In this document: positions 1-9,237 of the stretch, piece by piece
Layout of the letters: every line of letters starts with the position of its first letter
Numbering within the stretch: position 1 is the first letter of the stretch
Assembly (NCBI GenBank): GCA_019637645.1
Contig: JAHBVH010000109.1
Span: forward strand, 1 to 21,421
Source: Caldilineaceae bacterium
Lineage (GTDB): Bacteria; Chloroflexota; Anaerolineae; Caldilineales; Caldilineaceae
Direction: 5' to 3'
Length of the DNA stretch: 21,421 nucleotides
Notes under the pieces: generated by a model
Seen by the model: only the letters and a program-made list of their open reading frames with translations
What the model was told of the DNA's origin: nothing
Database searches by the model: none
Program-made: the position numbers and the translations under genes

Positions 1-19
1 CCGAGAGATCGAATCATTC

Positions 20-829
20 ATGAGCCATTCTGCGCAATCGCCGACACCGGCTGGCCGAACCAACCAAGCAAGCCCCGATATTTCAATTATTTTGCCCACC
101 TACAATGAGCGTGACAATATCTGTGATCTCATTGACGCCATTGATCGAGAATTAGGGGCACTGGCCTGGAGCTTTGAAGTGTTGGTCATGGATGATAATA
201 GCCCCGATGGAACGGCTCAAGTCGTTGCCCAACAATATGGGCTCGATCTCACCGCGGCCGAGGTCGTTGGCAGCAGTGGTCATAGCAATGGTCAGGTGCG
301 GCTCCAGGTACGAACCCAAGACAAGGGATTAGCCAAGGCGATCCGGGCAGGGCTCGAACAGGCCCGCGGGCGCACCCTAGTCGTCATGGATACCGACTTT
401 AACCATGATCCGGCCATGATCCCCCAGATGGTCGATTTGCTCCGTTATTATGATCTAGTGATTGGGAGCCGCTTTGTCATGCGCGGGGGGATGGAAGATA
501 AGTGGCGCTATCGTGCCAGCTTGATCTATAACTTCTTTTTGCGCCTGCTCTTTATGACCCAAATTCAGGACAATCTCAGCGGCTTCTTCGCTGTCCGTCG
601 GGAACGTTTTTTTCAACTAGCGCCCCTCTTTGATGCGATCTTCTACGGCTACGGTGACTATTTTATCCGCTTGCTCTATGTAGCTTGGCGCAAAAATTGG
701 AAAATTTTAGAAGTACCGGTCTTCTACATTCTCCGTCGCCATGGCGACAGCAAAACTGGCTTCTGGTCCATCTTCCGGGACTACACCGGGGCAGTACTAC
801 ACTTGCGAATTTTTGGGCTAGATACCTGA
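20..829 (+). CDS. Family 2 glycosyltransferase, dolichyl-phosphate mannose synthase-like
   Basis: This 269-residue GT-A enzyme probably moves a sugar from a nucleotide sugar to polyprenyl phosphate on the cytoplasmic face, supplying the Pol-P-sugar donor used by the GT-C proteins encoded downstream. Visible family motifs are ISIILPTYNERDNI (about residues 22-35), VLVMDDNSPDGT, the metal-binding acidic motif VVMDTDFNHDP (usually MDADxxHDP), VIGSRFV and DNLSGFFAVRRERF. No pair of C-terminal membrane helices follows, so it matches the short soluble or peripheral DPM1 type (about 250 residues). The ATG lacks a strong ribosome binding site. The frame stays open to the window edge upstream, so a slightly earlier start cannot be excluded, though the first strand of the fold begins at a normal distance from this Met. 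The sugar is not deducible. The family call is firm. Confidence 0.9.
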   Translation: MSHSAQSPTPAGRTNQASPDISIILPTYNERDNICDLIDAIDRELGALAWSFEVLVMDDNSPDGTAQVVAQQYGLDLTAAEVVGSSGHSNGQVRLQVRTQDKGLAKAIRAGLEQARGRTLVVMDTDFNHDPAMIPQMVDLLRYYDLVIGSRFVMRGGMEDKWRYRASLIYNFFLRLLFMTQIQDNLSGFFAVRRERFFQLAPLFDAIFYGYGDYFIRLLYVAWRKNWKILEVPVFYILRRHGDSKTGFWSIFRDYTGAVLHLRIFGLDT

Positions 830-836
830 AAACTAT

Positions 837-868
837 TTGAAAAGGGAATGTATAGGGAACCTTTTCAA
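837..868. repeat. Perfect 9-bp inverted repeat between the first two glycan genes
   Basis: TTGAAAAGG (837-845) and CCTTTTCAA (860-868) form a perfect 9-bp stem with a 14-nt loop. The flanking AACT (831-834) and AGTT (870-873) can extend it across a small bulge. It sits 8 nt after the stop of the GT2 gene and 38 nt before the next start. No U-tract follows, so a classical intrinsic terminator is unlikely. An mRNA-processing or stability hairpin, or an operator, fits better. Confidence 0.55.
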
Positions 869-905
869 CAGTTTCTAACCGACAAAAGAGTGAGTCTATC
901 TATTC

Positions 906-3344
906 ATGTCGAATCGTGCTTTAGGGCTATTAGTCCTAGTGGCGCTCTTGTGGTCGGTCTATGTACTGACCAGCGCCGGTAAATTTCATATTGTCGATGA
1001 GGTCAGCCTCTTCGCCGTGACGGAATCGTTGGCCACGCGGGGGAATGTCGATACCAACGCGATTGCCTGGACCCAATGGGTGAATAGCCCCGGCGAGGTG
1101 TTGGGCGCTTTTGGCCCCGATGGGGAAGTCTACAGCAAAAAAGGGCCAGCACCAGCCGTGTTGGCGGTCCCTTGGTATCTGCTCCTCCAGACCATTGCCC
1201 GTTTTCAGATTGGCATTGGTTTGGTCCAAGGTACGCTCCTCTGGAATGGTTTGATCACTGCCGTAACAGCGGCGCTCCTCTGGCTGACGACCATTCGCCT
1301 CGGCTATCGTGACCGGGCTGGCCTGGTGATCGCGCTTTTGTTTGGCCTGGGTACCATTGCTTGGCCCTATGCCACGCACTTCTTTGGCGAACCCCTCAGT
1401 GCACTGAGCCTCTTGCTCGCCTTCTATGGGATTCTCAGCTACCGCGTCAGCGGCAAGCCCGGCTGGATGTGGTTGGCGGGTGTGGGGGCAGGCATCGCCG
1501 TGGGAACCGTGGTTGCCCATAGTATTCTGTTGGTCGGCCTCGGCTTATATTGGTTGATCGGCAGCCATACCGACCTAACAGCCACGGATCCCACTGTCCG
1601 GTGGAGAGCGTGGCGACGCACGCTGATGGCCGGGGTTGGGTTGATCACCCCGCTGTTAGTGGTGGGCCTGCTCTTGCTTGCCTATAATTTTGTCCGCTTT
1701 GGAGCTTTCTTTGACACGGGCTACCATTTTGACCGGGGCGAAGGCTTTACAGCAGCGTTGAGCGCTGGGCTATGGGGTCTTCTCATCAGCCCCTATCGCG
1801 GTGTCTTTTGGCACACGCCACTCTTCCTCACGGCCGTGTTCTTCTTTCCCGCCTTTTGGCGGCGTCATACCGCCGAAGGCACTGTCATTCTCGTGCTCAG
1901 CCTACTCCTCATTGGGCTGTACAGTCGCTGGTGGATGTGGTGGGGTGGCTTTGCCTGGGGTCCCCGCTTTTTGGTACCATTGACCCCTTTTTGGATCATC
2001 ACCCTTGCCCCAACCATTGAACGATTGACGCAACCAACCGTACACCCAACCGAAGTAGGTGTACAGCGTTGGCGGCTCCTCCTCCGTCACCTCGGCAAGA
2101 GCGGGATCGCATTGGTGGTCATCACCTTCCTGTCGGTGGTGGTACAACTACTAGCGGTCAGCGTAAATTATGTAAATTATGAGATCAGACTACGCTCGCT
2201 CTTTCCCACCGACTGGTCGGATCCTTTGCGCTTTGGTCCCCCCGCCCAACGCTTAGCCGATTGGCTGGCTGGCCCCGTCTTTGGTCAGTTCCAATTGTGG
2301 CGCGAAAATTTCCGGGCGAATACGGATCTGGCTTGGTACCGCGCCGATGGGACAACGGCGTACTTGACGCTCTTTGTCGGCAGCGCGGCCATCGTCACCC
2401 TGGGCCTGATTTTGTTCAATCTCTATCAAGCCAACCGGCCCGGCACCGCGGCCAGCGACACCAGCCGCTTGGTTGTCTGGCTCTTACCCTTAATTCCGCT
2501 CACCGTGACAGGCGTTTGGCTGGGCCAAGCGGCCAGCGATCCTCACTATGGGACGCCCGATCAGGGCTATCGGTTGGTGTTGAGCGAACTTTGCCAACAG
2601 TTGCAACCCACCGATGTGATTGTCACCATTGCACCCTTTGCCTATCAAGTGCCCATGAATTGGATGAGCACCCTTTGTACGGAGCCAACGCCGCTCTATG
2701 GCTATGCCACCGATAGCATGACGCATGCCGAGGCCGAACAGACCATGGTACGGCTCCTGCAAAGCTATGAACGGCTGTGGATGGTGACAGGTGGGCTCCC
2801 CGCCAATGATCCCGAAAACAGTGTCGAACGCTGGCTGGCGAATGTGGCCTATGAGGCCGACGACCGCTGGTTTGGCGACTACCGGCTGGTGCGCTATGCC
2901 ACGCCGCTCCGCCTCCTAACGGGCAGTAGTACCCAGCTCGACATTTCGCTCGGCACGGGGTCAACACCACAGGTTACCTTGTTGACGACCCATGCCCCCA
3001 CCCAAATTCAGGTCGGTTCCATTCTACCGGTTGCCATTGCCTACCAGCTCGAAGAACCGATCGACGCCGATCTCCATTGGTTTGTCCAGTTGCTATCGGC
3101 AGATGGATACGCGGTCGCCTTGGTGGATACGCAACCCAGCCATGGCTATCAGACCTTTGCAGGCTTGCCGGTGGGCGAAGTGCAGATCGAACGGGTGGCG
3201 CTCCAATTGGAAAGGACAATTCCGCCGGGTACCTATCAGCTCATTGCGGGTTTATATGATCCAGCCGTGGCTGGTGGCCAGCGCTTGCTGTTGCCCAATG
3301 GCCGCGATTATATTGAACTGAGCACCGTTGAGGTGCTGCCGTGA
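906..3344 (+). CDS. GT39/ArnT-like GT-C membrane glycosyltransferase with extracytoplasmic C-terminal domain
   Basis: This 812-residue polytopic protein probably transfers a sugar from a polyprenyl-phosphate donor on the outer face of the membrane. After the first helix the loop carries the Asp-Glu pair (D31-E32 in HIVDEVSLFAVTE), the usual place of the GT-C catalytic acid. Roughly a dozen hydrophobic segments cover about residues 1-540. The remaining 270 residues are soluble. The last 120 or so contain the pattern WFVQLLSADGYAV then GTYQLIAGLYDP and NGRDYIEL, which recurs at the end of the protein starting at 5653. It starts with ATG preceded by only a weak purine-rich stretch, 76 nt after the GT2 gene. 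Its stop overlaps the next start as GTGA. The family is clear from architecture and motif, but the acceptor and sugar are unknown. Confidence 0.8.
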   Translation: MSNRALGLLVLVALLWSVYVLTSAGKFHIVDEVSLFAVTESLATRGNVDTNAIAWTQWVNSPGEVLGAFGPDGEVYSKKGPAPAVLAVPWYLLLQTIARFQIGIGLVQGTLLWNGLITAVTAALLWLTTIRLGYRDRAGLVIALLFGLGTIAWPYATHFFGEPLSALSLLLAFYGILSYRVSGKPGWMWLAGVGAGIAVGTVVAHSILLVGLGLYWLIGSHTDLTATDPTVRWRAWRRTLMAGVGLITPLLVVGLLLLAYNFVRFGAFFDTGYHFDRGEGFTAALSAGLWGLLISPYRGVFWHTPLFLTAVFFFPAFWRRHTAEGTVILVLSLLLIGLYSRWWMWWGGFAWGPRFLVPLTPFWIITLAPTIERLTQPTVHPTEVGVQRWRLLLRHLGKSGIALVVITFLSVVVQLLAVSVNYVNYEIRLRSLFPTDWSDPLRFGPPAQRLADWLAGPVFGQFQLWRENFRANTDLAWYRADGTTAYLTLFVGSAAIVTLGLILFNLYQANRPGTAASDTSRLVVWLLPLIPLTVTGVWLGQAASDPHYGTPDQGYRLVLSELCQQLQPTDVIVTIAPFAYQVPMNWMSTLCTEPTPLYGYATDSMTHAEAEQTMVRLLQSYERLWMVTGGLPANDPENSVERWLANVAYEADDRWFGDYRLVRYATPLRLLTGSSTQLDISLGTGSTPQVTLLTTHAPTQIQVGSILPVAIAYQLEEPIDADLHWFVQLLSADGYAVALVDTQPSHGYQTFAGLPVGEVQIERVALQLERTIPPGTYQLIAGLYDPAVAGGQRLLLPNGRDYIELSTVEVLP

Positions 3345-5656
3345 AGCCTGACGCGCCAAGCACCCATTCCCGCCCGCGGCATTGGCTGGCGCTCAGTGGG
3401 TTTCTGCTCCTGGCCGTCATCTTCTATGCACCCTTGGTGTTGACGCTGCGCACCTTTCCCGATGGCGACTTTACCCATCACTTCCTCCCCTTTAGTCTTT
3501 TTCAACAAGGGGCATTGCGGGCTGGCCAGCTCCCCCTTTGGAATCCCTACACCTACAGTGGTCATCCCTTTTTGGCCGATACCCAGGCCGCGGTCTTTTA
3601 TCCACTGAGTAATCTGCTCTTGCTGCTCACCTTGCCGTGGGCTAGTGTGGCAGATCGGCTCTATTGGCTCCAGATCGAGGCAATCGTCCATATTGGGCTG
3701 GCGGGGAGCTTTGTCTATTGGTTGGTATACGCGCTCACTCAGCGGCGCTTGGCCGCGTTTGCCGCGGGCTGCGCCTTTGCCTTCTCCGGCTATTTAACTG
3801 GCTATCCCCCCTTGCAGTTGGCTGTGCTGCGGACCGCGATCTGGCTACCTTTGCTGCTCTATCTCTTGCTCCGGGCCATGGATGCCCCCACGCGTTGGCG
3901 CTGGTGGCTCGGTGCGGCGCTGACTGCGGCGGTGGCCTTTAGTGCGGGTCATCCCCAGACCTTTTTACATAGCAGTTATGCCGCTGCCGCCTGGGTGCTC
4001 TTTTTGCTCTTGCCGAGACGCCGTCCGGTTGAGCCCGCGCCGCGGCTCATTCACCAACTGATTGGCCTTCTGCTTTTCCTGGCATTGGCGCTAGGGCTCA
4101 GTGCGGCGCAACTGTTGCCGAGCCTGGAGTTCAGTCAACTGAGCGTGCGCGCCCAAGTAGACTATGCCTATGTCAGTAGTGGTTTCCCGCGCCAGGATAC
4201 TTGGCAGTTGCTCCTGCCCGGTGTTCTGACCCAATTTTCGCCGCTCTATGTCGGCGTGGTTGGGCTGGGTTTGGCGCTTATTGGCTTCACGCATGGTAGC
4301 CGGAAAGCTGTTCGCCTGTTCTTTATGGGCCTAGCCCTGGTGGCACTGCTGCTGGCCTATGGGACGAACGGTTTTCTCTATCCACTGGCCTACCAATATG
4401 CGCCGGGCTGGCAGCTCTTTCGCGGCCAGGAACGCGCGGCCTTTCTGGTGGCCTTGGGGCTGAGTGTTTTGATTGGATTGGGTATGGCCGCGTTGCCCAG
4501 CTTATCGTATGCCGCCCGGCGCTGGCTGGCGCTGCTCTATGCCATGGGGGTCGCGACGGGGATCTACGCCTTTGGCCTCTTCTGGCAACTGTTGGGAGAG
4601 AGTGCCGTTGGCGAGGGGCAATATCTCTGGATTGCCGGTGTGACCATGCTCCTGGCATTGGCGGTTGTTGTGCTCCTCCTCCGGCCAGGCTGGAGCCAAC
4701 GGCGGGCGGGGCTCCTCGTTGGATTGGTGCTGCTAAACTTGTTTTGGGCCAATATCACGACAAACCTCGCCCCCTTTGATCCCGTCCGCAAAACCATTCT
4801 CGCGCCGGAAATGGAAGCCTTGGCAGCCGCCGTGACCCCAGGCGGCAACCAAACAGAAGGGCTGCCCGGGCGGGTCTACAATGAGTTTCGTATCTATGAA
4901 GATTATGGCATGCGTCAGAGCCTTGAAGATGTGTGGGGCAGTAGCCCTTTGCGGTTGGCGCGCTATGCCGCGCTCTTCGACAACTTTCCCCTCGACCGCC
5001 TCTGGCAATTGACCGGCGTGAGCCATGTGTTGACCTGGCGGCGCGAGCTCTTTGCGCCCAGCACCTTATTGGCCGAATTTCCCCAAGCAACCGACAGCAC
5101 CTATTTACACCGCCTAACCGAGCCCAATCCCCGCGCTTGGCTTGTCTACCAACTCCAGCCCGCTACCGATGAGCAAGCCGTCGCCCTGCTGGCCGACCAC
5201 ACCTTTGATCTGACGCAGATTGGCTTGCTGCCACCAACCAACCTCCCGACCGCGCTAGCACTTCCCACTGGCGCGAGCACCATCCACCTGGAGGCCGTCG
5301 CACCAGGTCAACGGCGCGTGCAGGTCACCAGTGACACGGGGGGCTTGCTCATCTTGAGCGAAAATTGGATGCCGGGCTGGCAGGTACAAGAGTCGCGGTG
5401 TAGCGACAGTACGGCGGCCACCACCCCTTGCCCCACAGAGCCCTTGGCCGCGACGCCCTTGGCCCTCTTCAGCGTCCAGCGGGTGAATCTGACCTTGCTC
5501 GGCGTACCCATTCCGCCCGGCACAGTAACTTTTGACCTCGTCTATTGGCCCCAGCGTCTTCAGCTAGGGTTGTGGATTAGCGGTGGAACTCTCCTCTTGT
5601 TGGTGCTCCTTGGTGGTTGGCATTGGCGGGCAAAGCGGTGGAGTGCAGCGTCATGA
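3341..5656 (+). CDS. YfhO-like GT-C membrane protein
   Basis: This 771-residue multi-spanning protein has the hallmarks of the bacterial YfhO family, which is linked to glycosylation of cell-wall polymers. They are FPDGDFTHHFLPFSLFQQG after the first helix (acidic residues D41 and D43), LPLWNPYTYSGHPFLADTQA, and a late soluble segment with LLILSENWMPGWQV. A final hydrophobic anchor lies at about residues 735-757 and is followed by a basic tail. YfhO proteins are usually 700-900 residues, so it looks complete. It starts at GTG inside the stop of the preceding gene and ends in an ATGA overlap with the next gene, which implies translational coupling in a glycan operon. By family analogy it adds a sugar from a polyprenyl-phosphate donor outside the membrane. 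The substrate is not deducible. Confidence 0.85.
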   Translation: MKPDAPSTHSRPRHWLALSGFLLLAVIFYAPLVLTLRTFPDGDFTHHFLPFSLFQQGALRAGQLPLWNPYTYSGHPFLADTQAAVFYPLSNLLLLLTLPWASVADRLYWLQIEAIVHIGLAGSFVYWLVYALTQRRLAAFAAGCAFAFSGYLTGYPPLQLAVLRTAIWLPLLLYLLLRAMDAPTRWRWWLGAALTAAVAFSAGHPQTFLHSSYAAAAWVLFLLLPRRRPVEPAPRLIHQLIGLLLFLALALGLSAAQLLPSLEFSQLSVRAQVDYAYVSSGFPRQDTWQLLLPGVLTQFSPLYVGVVGLGLALIGFTHGSRKAVRLFFMGLALVALLLAYGTNGFLYPLAYQYAPGWQLFRGQERAAFLVALGLSVLIGLGMAALPSLSYAARRWLALLYAMGVATGIYAFGLFWQLLGESAVGEGQYLWIAGVTMLLALAVVVLLLRPGWSQRRAGLLVGLVLLNLFWANITTNLAPFDPVRKTILAPEMEALAAAVTPGGNQTEGLPGRVYNEFRIYEDYGMRQSLEDVWGSSPLRLARYAALFDNFPLDRLWQLTGVSHVLTWRRELFAPSTLLAEFPQATDSTYLHRLTEPNPRAWLVYQLQPATDEQAVALLADHTFDLTQIGLLPPTNLPTALALPTGASTIHLEAVAPGQRRVQVTSDTGGLLILSENWMPGWQVQESRCSDSTAATTPCPTEPLAATPLALFSVQRVNLTLLGVPIPPGTVTFDLVYWPQRLQLGLWISGGTLLLLVLLGGWHWRAKRWSAAS

Positions 5657-7545
5657 GGCCCAGGCGAGACCACGCGTTCCTGCTGCTGATCCTGTTACTG
5701 GGCTGGGGACTACGGCTGGGGTGGCTCGATTTTCAGGAATTGCGCGGGGATGAAGTCTTTGGCTACTTTTTCAGCCTGCGCCCCATGGCCGACATGGTTC
5801 AGGCCACCGTTGATCTCCAAGAACCCCATCCCATTGCCAGCTATCTGGTGCAACAGCAATGGCTAGGGTGGGCAGGCCACAGTGAATTTGCCCTACGCTT
5901 TGTCAGTGTCTGGTTTGGGATGCTGGCGGTTGTCCTTCTTTGGTCGCTTGCCCGCGCCCTGGGCCTCATGCCCAAGACAGCCCTAGTCGCTACTCTCTTG
6001 CTAGCCATCAATCCTTATGCCATTTGGCACAGCCAAGATGCGCGCATGTACAGTATGAGCTTGGCGCTAACCCTGGCTAGCACTTGGTGTATGATCGCGT
6101 GGCGGCAACGGCAACGCACGCCGTGGGCCGTTGCCTATGTGCTCATCAGTTGGCTGGCGCTCCACACCCACTATTTCACCGTCTTTGTTCTCCTGGCCCA
6201 AAATCTCTTTATCATCCTGCGGCTCTTCTTACAGCCTATGACATGGACGGCACGCCGATGGGTGCTGAGCAACTGGCTGACCTTGCAGATCACCATTGCC
6301 TTTTTCTATGGGCCCTGGCTCCTGCGCGTCCAAGAGACGTTGACAAGCTACCGCGGCAATGGTGATTCACCGCCGCTGACGGCCATGCTCTGGCGCGCGG
6401 GTAGTGTCTTGCTCGTGGGCGAAAGTGTCCCCGCCAACCAACGGCTCTGGTGGGCCTTGCTGGCCGGCGGGGTGCTACTTTGGGGCGTAGTGACCTTGGT
6501 GCGTACCGGCGGCAATGAGCGACGGGCGTTGACGCTCTTACTGCTCTATCTGGGCATACCGCTGCTAGCAACGTGGTGGAGCGCAACGCAGCGCCCAATT
6601 TTCAATGAACGTTATTTGGTTGCGGCTACGCCACCCTTTTTGTTGCTCTTGGCGGCGGCGTTGACATACCCGTGGCACCCCCGCGCGCATCAATGGCCCC
6701 CGCTGGGCAAGGTCGCTAGGCTCGTCAGCTTGTGGATTGTCTTGGCGGGCATGCAACTCTCACTCTTCCAACACTATCGCGACCCAGCCTATAGCAAAAC
6801 ACGAGGTTGGCGTGTCTTGGCCGCCACCCTCACCGCGTGGAGTGCGCAACTGTCGCCCGCGCAAGTACGCATCGCGCAGAATTTCCCCGACCCAACGCTT
6901 TGGTACTATTACACCGGGCCACTGCGCCATGTTGTACTTCCCCCAGGGCCACAAGATGAAGCTGGGGCATACACGGTTGTCCAAGCCCTGGCCACAGAAG
7001 GGGTGCAGCGGGTGATCTTACCCCAGCAACCCGCGCCACAATGGGATGATCAGGGTTTGGCCGGGGCGGCGTTGGCAACAGCCTATCAGCGCGTCGCCGC
7101 GGCTACGGTTGGCGTTTGGCCGGTGCAGCTCTATGTCGCGCCCTTGCCCTTGACACCCCACCATGTTACTTTTACCAATGGGCTTACCCTAACTGGCTTT
7201 GCACACCAACCAGCCACCCTCACCCCAGACAATGTGCTGGCCGTTCAATTGGGTTGGCAGGGGGCGGCCACCCAACTCACGGGTAGCGAAAAGGTCTTTG
7301 TGCAATTGCTGAATGAGGCCGGTCAACTGGTGGCCCAAGATGATCAACCATTCCCCCCACCCGCGACTTCAACCAGCATGACGCATATCACCGCGTATGG
7401 TATACTATTACCAACGGTACTACCGGCAGGTGACTATACCTTGATCACGGGGCTCTATGATCCCAGTCTACCTGGAGCACCACGCATTGCGACAACAGCA
7501 GGCCGCGATCATGTGGTCATTGCCACCCTTCCGGTTGCGGAGTGA
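5653..7545 (+). CDS. GT39/PMT-like GT-C membrane glycosyltransferase
   Basis: This 630-residue protein has the GT39/ArnT layout. The first luminal loop carries the acidic pair D33-E34 in ELRGDEVFGYFF. The typical second motif NPYAIWHSQDARMYSMSLAL spans about residues 120-139. About ten hydrophobic segments run to about residue 380, and a soluble extracytoplasmic part follows. Its last 120 residues (FVQLLNEAGQLVAQDDQP, DYTLITGLYDPSLPG, AGRDHVVI) match the C-terminal domain of the protein starting at 906. I chose the ATG at 5653, which overlaps the previous stop as ATGA and has GGAG about 10 nt upstream. An in-frame TTG at 5617 would add 12 residues inside the previous gene and is less likely. 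It probably uses a polyprenyl-phosphate sugar on the outer face. The acceptor is unknown. Confidence 0.85.
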   Translation: MRPRRDHAFLLLILLLGWGLRLGWLDFQELRGDEVFGYFFSLRPMADMVQATVDLQEPHPIASYLVQQQWLGWAGHSEFALRFVSVWFGMLAVVLLWSLARALGLMPKTALVATLLLAINPYAIWHSQDARMYSMSLALTLASTWCMIAWRQRQRTPWAVAYVLISWLALHTHYFTVFVLLAQNLFIILRLFLQPMTWTARRWVLSNWLTLQITIAFFYGPWLLRVQETLTSYRGNGDSPPLTAMLWRAGSVLLVGESVPANQRLWWALLAGGVLLWGVVTLVRTGGNERRALTLLLLYLGIPLLATWWSATQRPIFNERYLVAATPPFLLLLAAALTYPWHPRAHQWPPLGKVARLVSLWIVLAGMQLSLFQHYRDPAYSKTRGWRVLAATLTAWSAQLSPAQVRIAQNFPDPTLWYYYTGPLRHVVLPPGPQDEAGAYTVVQALATEGVQRVILPQQPAPQWDDQGLAGAALATAYQRVAAATVGVWPVQLYVAPLPLTPHHVTFTNGLTLTGFAHQPATLTPDNVLAVQLGWQGAATQLTGSEKVFVQLLNEAGQLVAQDDQPFPPPATSTSMTHITAYGILLPTVLPAGDYTLITGLYDPSLPGAPRIATTAGRDHVVIATLPVAE

Positions 7546-7576
7546 GGGTAAAGAAATTATTTTTACAGGAAGCGCT

Positions 7577-7699
7577 ATGGACTTTGAACAGATGGAACGG
7601 ATACAACGGATCGCCGTTCGCCGTTGGGTTAATCGCTTGGGCGGCACGGCCTTGGTGGGGGCCGGACTGTTGACCGCCACGATGGAGCGCAGTCGTTAA
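7577..7699 (+). CDS. Putative 40-residue membrane microprotein
   Basis: This short ORF (ATG to TAA) fills most of the gap between two glycan genes. AGGA lies 6 nt before the ATG, and the TAA directly abuts the ATG of the next gene at 7700, a layout typical of translational coupling. The product starts with an acidic then basic amphipathic stretch (MDFEQMERIQRIAVRRW) followed by a short hydrophobic segment (LGGTALVGAGLLTA) and a charged tail. That suggests one membrane-inserted or membrane-associated helix. I recognise no family. It may be a small partner of the downstream ligase-like protein or a leader ORF that only serves its translation. Being short, it could also be fortuitous, but the ribosome binding site and exact abutment argue for translation. 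Confidence 0.55.
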   Translation: MDFEQMERIQRIAVRRWVNRLGGTALVGAGLLTATMERSR

Positions 7700-9232
7700 A
7701 TGGGAACAGCTGTCCAAACGCTGCAAGCCCTCTTCTTTTCGCCAAGCCGCCTCACCCGTGGGTTGGCCTTGGGCTTGGTGTTGCTGGTTGGCATCGGCGG
7801 GATCAGCCTCTTTGTTGGGATCGCCGGGCCGCTCTTGGCGCTTGTCGCAGCAGTGGCGATCATTGGCGGGACCCTCATTCTGCTCGACACCCATTGGGGC
7901 TATGTGGCGTTGGTGGGGGTGGTCTTTGGGCTGCCCTTTGCAAGCCTACCTTTTAGCATTGGCTTTAAGCCCACCTTCCTGGATGTCGCGCTGGGGGCGC
8001 TCTTCTTTGTCTGGTTTTTCAAGCTGATCATTGGCGTAGAGCGCGATTTTATCGCCTCGCCCCTTGGCGGGTTGGTGGGGCTCTTTATGCTCATGGCGCT
8101 CTTCAGCTTTGCCTATGGGCTCAACCACAGTAGCGCCAACAGCTTTTTTATTCGGCGTTTTGGCGAGATCTTGTTGGGCATTAGCCTCTTCTTTGTCACC
8201 ATCAACACCGTGCGCACCCAAGCCGAATTGACTTGGGTGGTGCGTTGGGTGGCGTTGGCTGGGTGGGGCTGTGCTTTGCTCGCGGTCGTGTTCTATGTGA
8301 TCCCCCAGGAAAGTACCGTGTGGGTGCTCAACCGGCTGGCCCGCTTCGACTATCCCGGTGGCTATGGGGCGCTCCGCTTTATCGAAGATGACCCCAACGG
8401 CATTATGCGGGCAATGGGGACGGCAGTGGACCCCAATGTGCTGGGCGGCATGATGATCTTGGTGACGGGGCTGTTGGCTCCCCAACTCTTTGCGCGGGTG
8501 ACCCTCTGGCCGCGCTGGTTGACCTTGCTCATGTTGGTTACCGCCGCGTTGGCGCTCTACCTCACCTATAGTCGCTCGGCCTTAGTAGGCATGGCAACAT
8601 CCATTGGCCTCCTGGCTATGTTAAAATATCGCAAGCTGATTCCCTTGGGCGTGGTCGGTCTGCTACTGTTGCTCTTACTGCCCCAAACGCAGGAATATGT
8701 CGCCCGCTTTCAAGAGGGGCTGACGGGAGCAGATCTGGCGACCCAAATGCGCTTTGGGGAATATAAGGATGCGCTCATTCTGATCAGTCGCTATCCGCTT
8801 TTCGGCGTTGGCTTTACCGGCGTGCCTGATATTGATATCTATTTGGGCGTCAGTATGCTCTATCTCATCATTGCCGAAAATATGGGCCTGATCGGTCTGG
8901 GCATCTTTCTAGCAATTATGCTTGGCTTTTTCGGCATGGTGTTCCATTCTTGGCGGCGGGGCTATCCACCAGCCCTAGAGGCCATTCTGCTGGGGTTGGC
9001 TGGCGCGGTAGCTGGCGCGTTGGTCAGTGGGATCTTCGACCATTATTGGTTTAATATGACCTACCCCCACATGACCGTCCTGCTGTGGCTCTACATGGGG
9101 CTGGCGACGGCGACTATCTTGATTGCCCGTCTTACCCAAAAAGAAGGCTCAATCGAAGGAGCAATTACTTTTGGTGGCTCGCTTCAGTCATCCGGCTTAA
9201 CCTTGAAGCTGAGAAGCCAACGAAAAAGGTAA
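7700..9232 (+). CDS. O-antigen ligase/polymerase-like membrane protein (Wzy/WaaL family)
   Basis: This 510-residue polytopic protein belongs to the O-antigen ligase/polymerase superfamily, which joins lipid-linked glycans to an acceptor or polymerises them outside the membrane. About 11-12 hydrophobic segments are visible. Family signs are the segment [13 protein letters not shown] in a late helix, the large extracytoplasmic loop after it, and [14 protein letters not shown], where the family usually has hPxxGxG. It starts at the ATG abutting the TAA of the 40-residue ORF. In an organism inferred to lack LPS, the acceptor is more likely a protein or a cell-surface polysaccharide than lipid A. 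Together with the upstream GT2, two GT39-like and YfhO-like genes it completes a glycan assembly cassette, though no flippase gene is seen here. The family call is good, but ligase versus polymerase is undecidable. Confidence 0.8.
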   Translation: MGTAVQTLQALFFSPSRLTRGLALGLVLLVGIGGISLFVGIAGPLLALVAAVAIIGGTLILLDTHWGYVALVGVVFGLPFASLPFSIGFKPTFLDVALGALFFVWFFKLIIGVERDFIASPLGGLVGLFMLMALFSFAYGLNHSSANSFFIRRFGEILLGISLFFVTINTVRTQAELTWVVRWVALAGWGCALLAVVFYVIPQESTVWVLNRLARFDYPGGYGALRFIEDDPNGIMRAMGTAVDPNVLGGMMILVTGLLAPQLFARVTLWPRWLTLLMLVTAALALYLTYSRSALVGMATSIGLLAMLKYRKLIPLGVVGLLLLLLLPQTQEYVARFQEGLTGADLATQMRFGEYKDALILISRYPLFGVGFTGVPDIDIYLGVSMLYLIIAENMGLIGLGIFLAIMLGFFGMVFHSWRRGYPPALEAILLGLAGAVAGALVSGIFDHYWFNMTYPHMTVLLWLYMGLATATILIARLTQKEGSIEGAITFGGSLQSSGLTLKLRSQRKR

Positions 9233-9237
9233 ACGCG

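Noticed and set aside
5617..5652. Upstream in-frame TTG start for the second GT39-like gene
   Set aside because: It would overlap the previous gene by 40 nt and adds 12 residues before the natural membrane start. The ATG at 5653 has an ATGA coupling overlap and a ribosome binding site.
7946..8485. 179-codon open frame antisense to the ligase-like gene
   Set aside because: It is rich in His, Gln, Glu and Pro as expected from the complement of a hydrophobic membrane gene, so it is a shadow frame.
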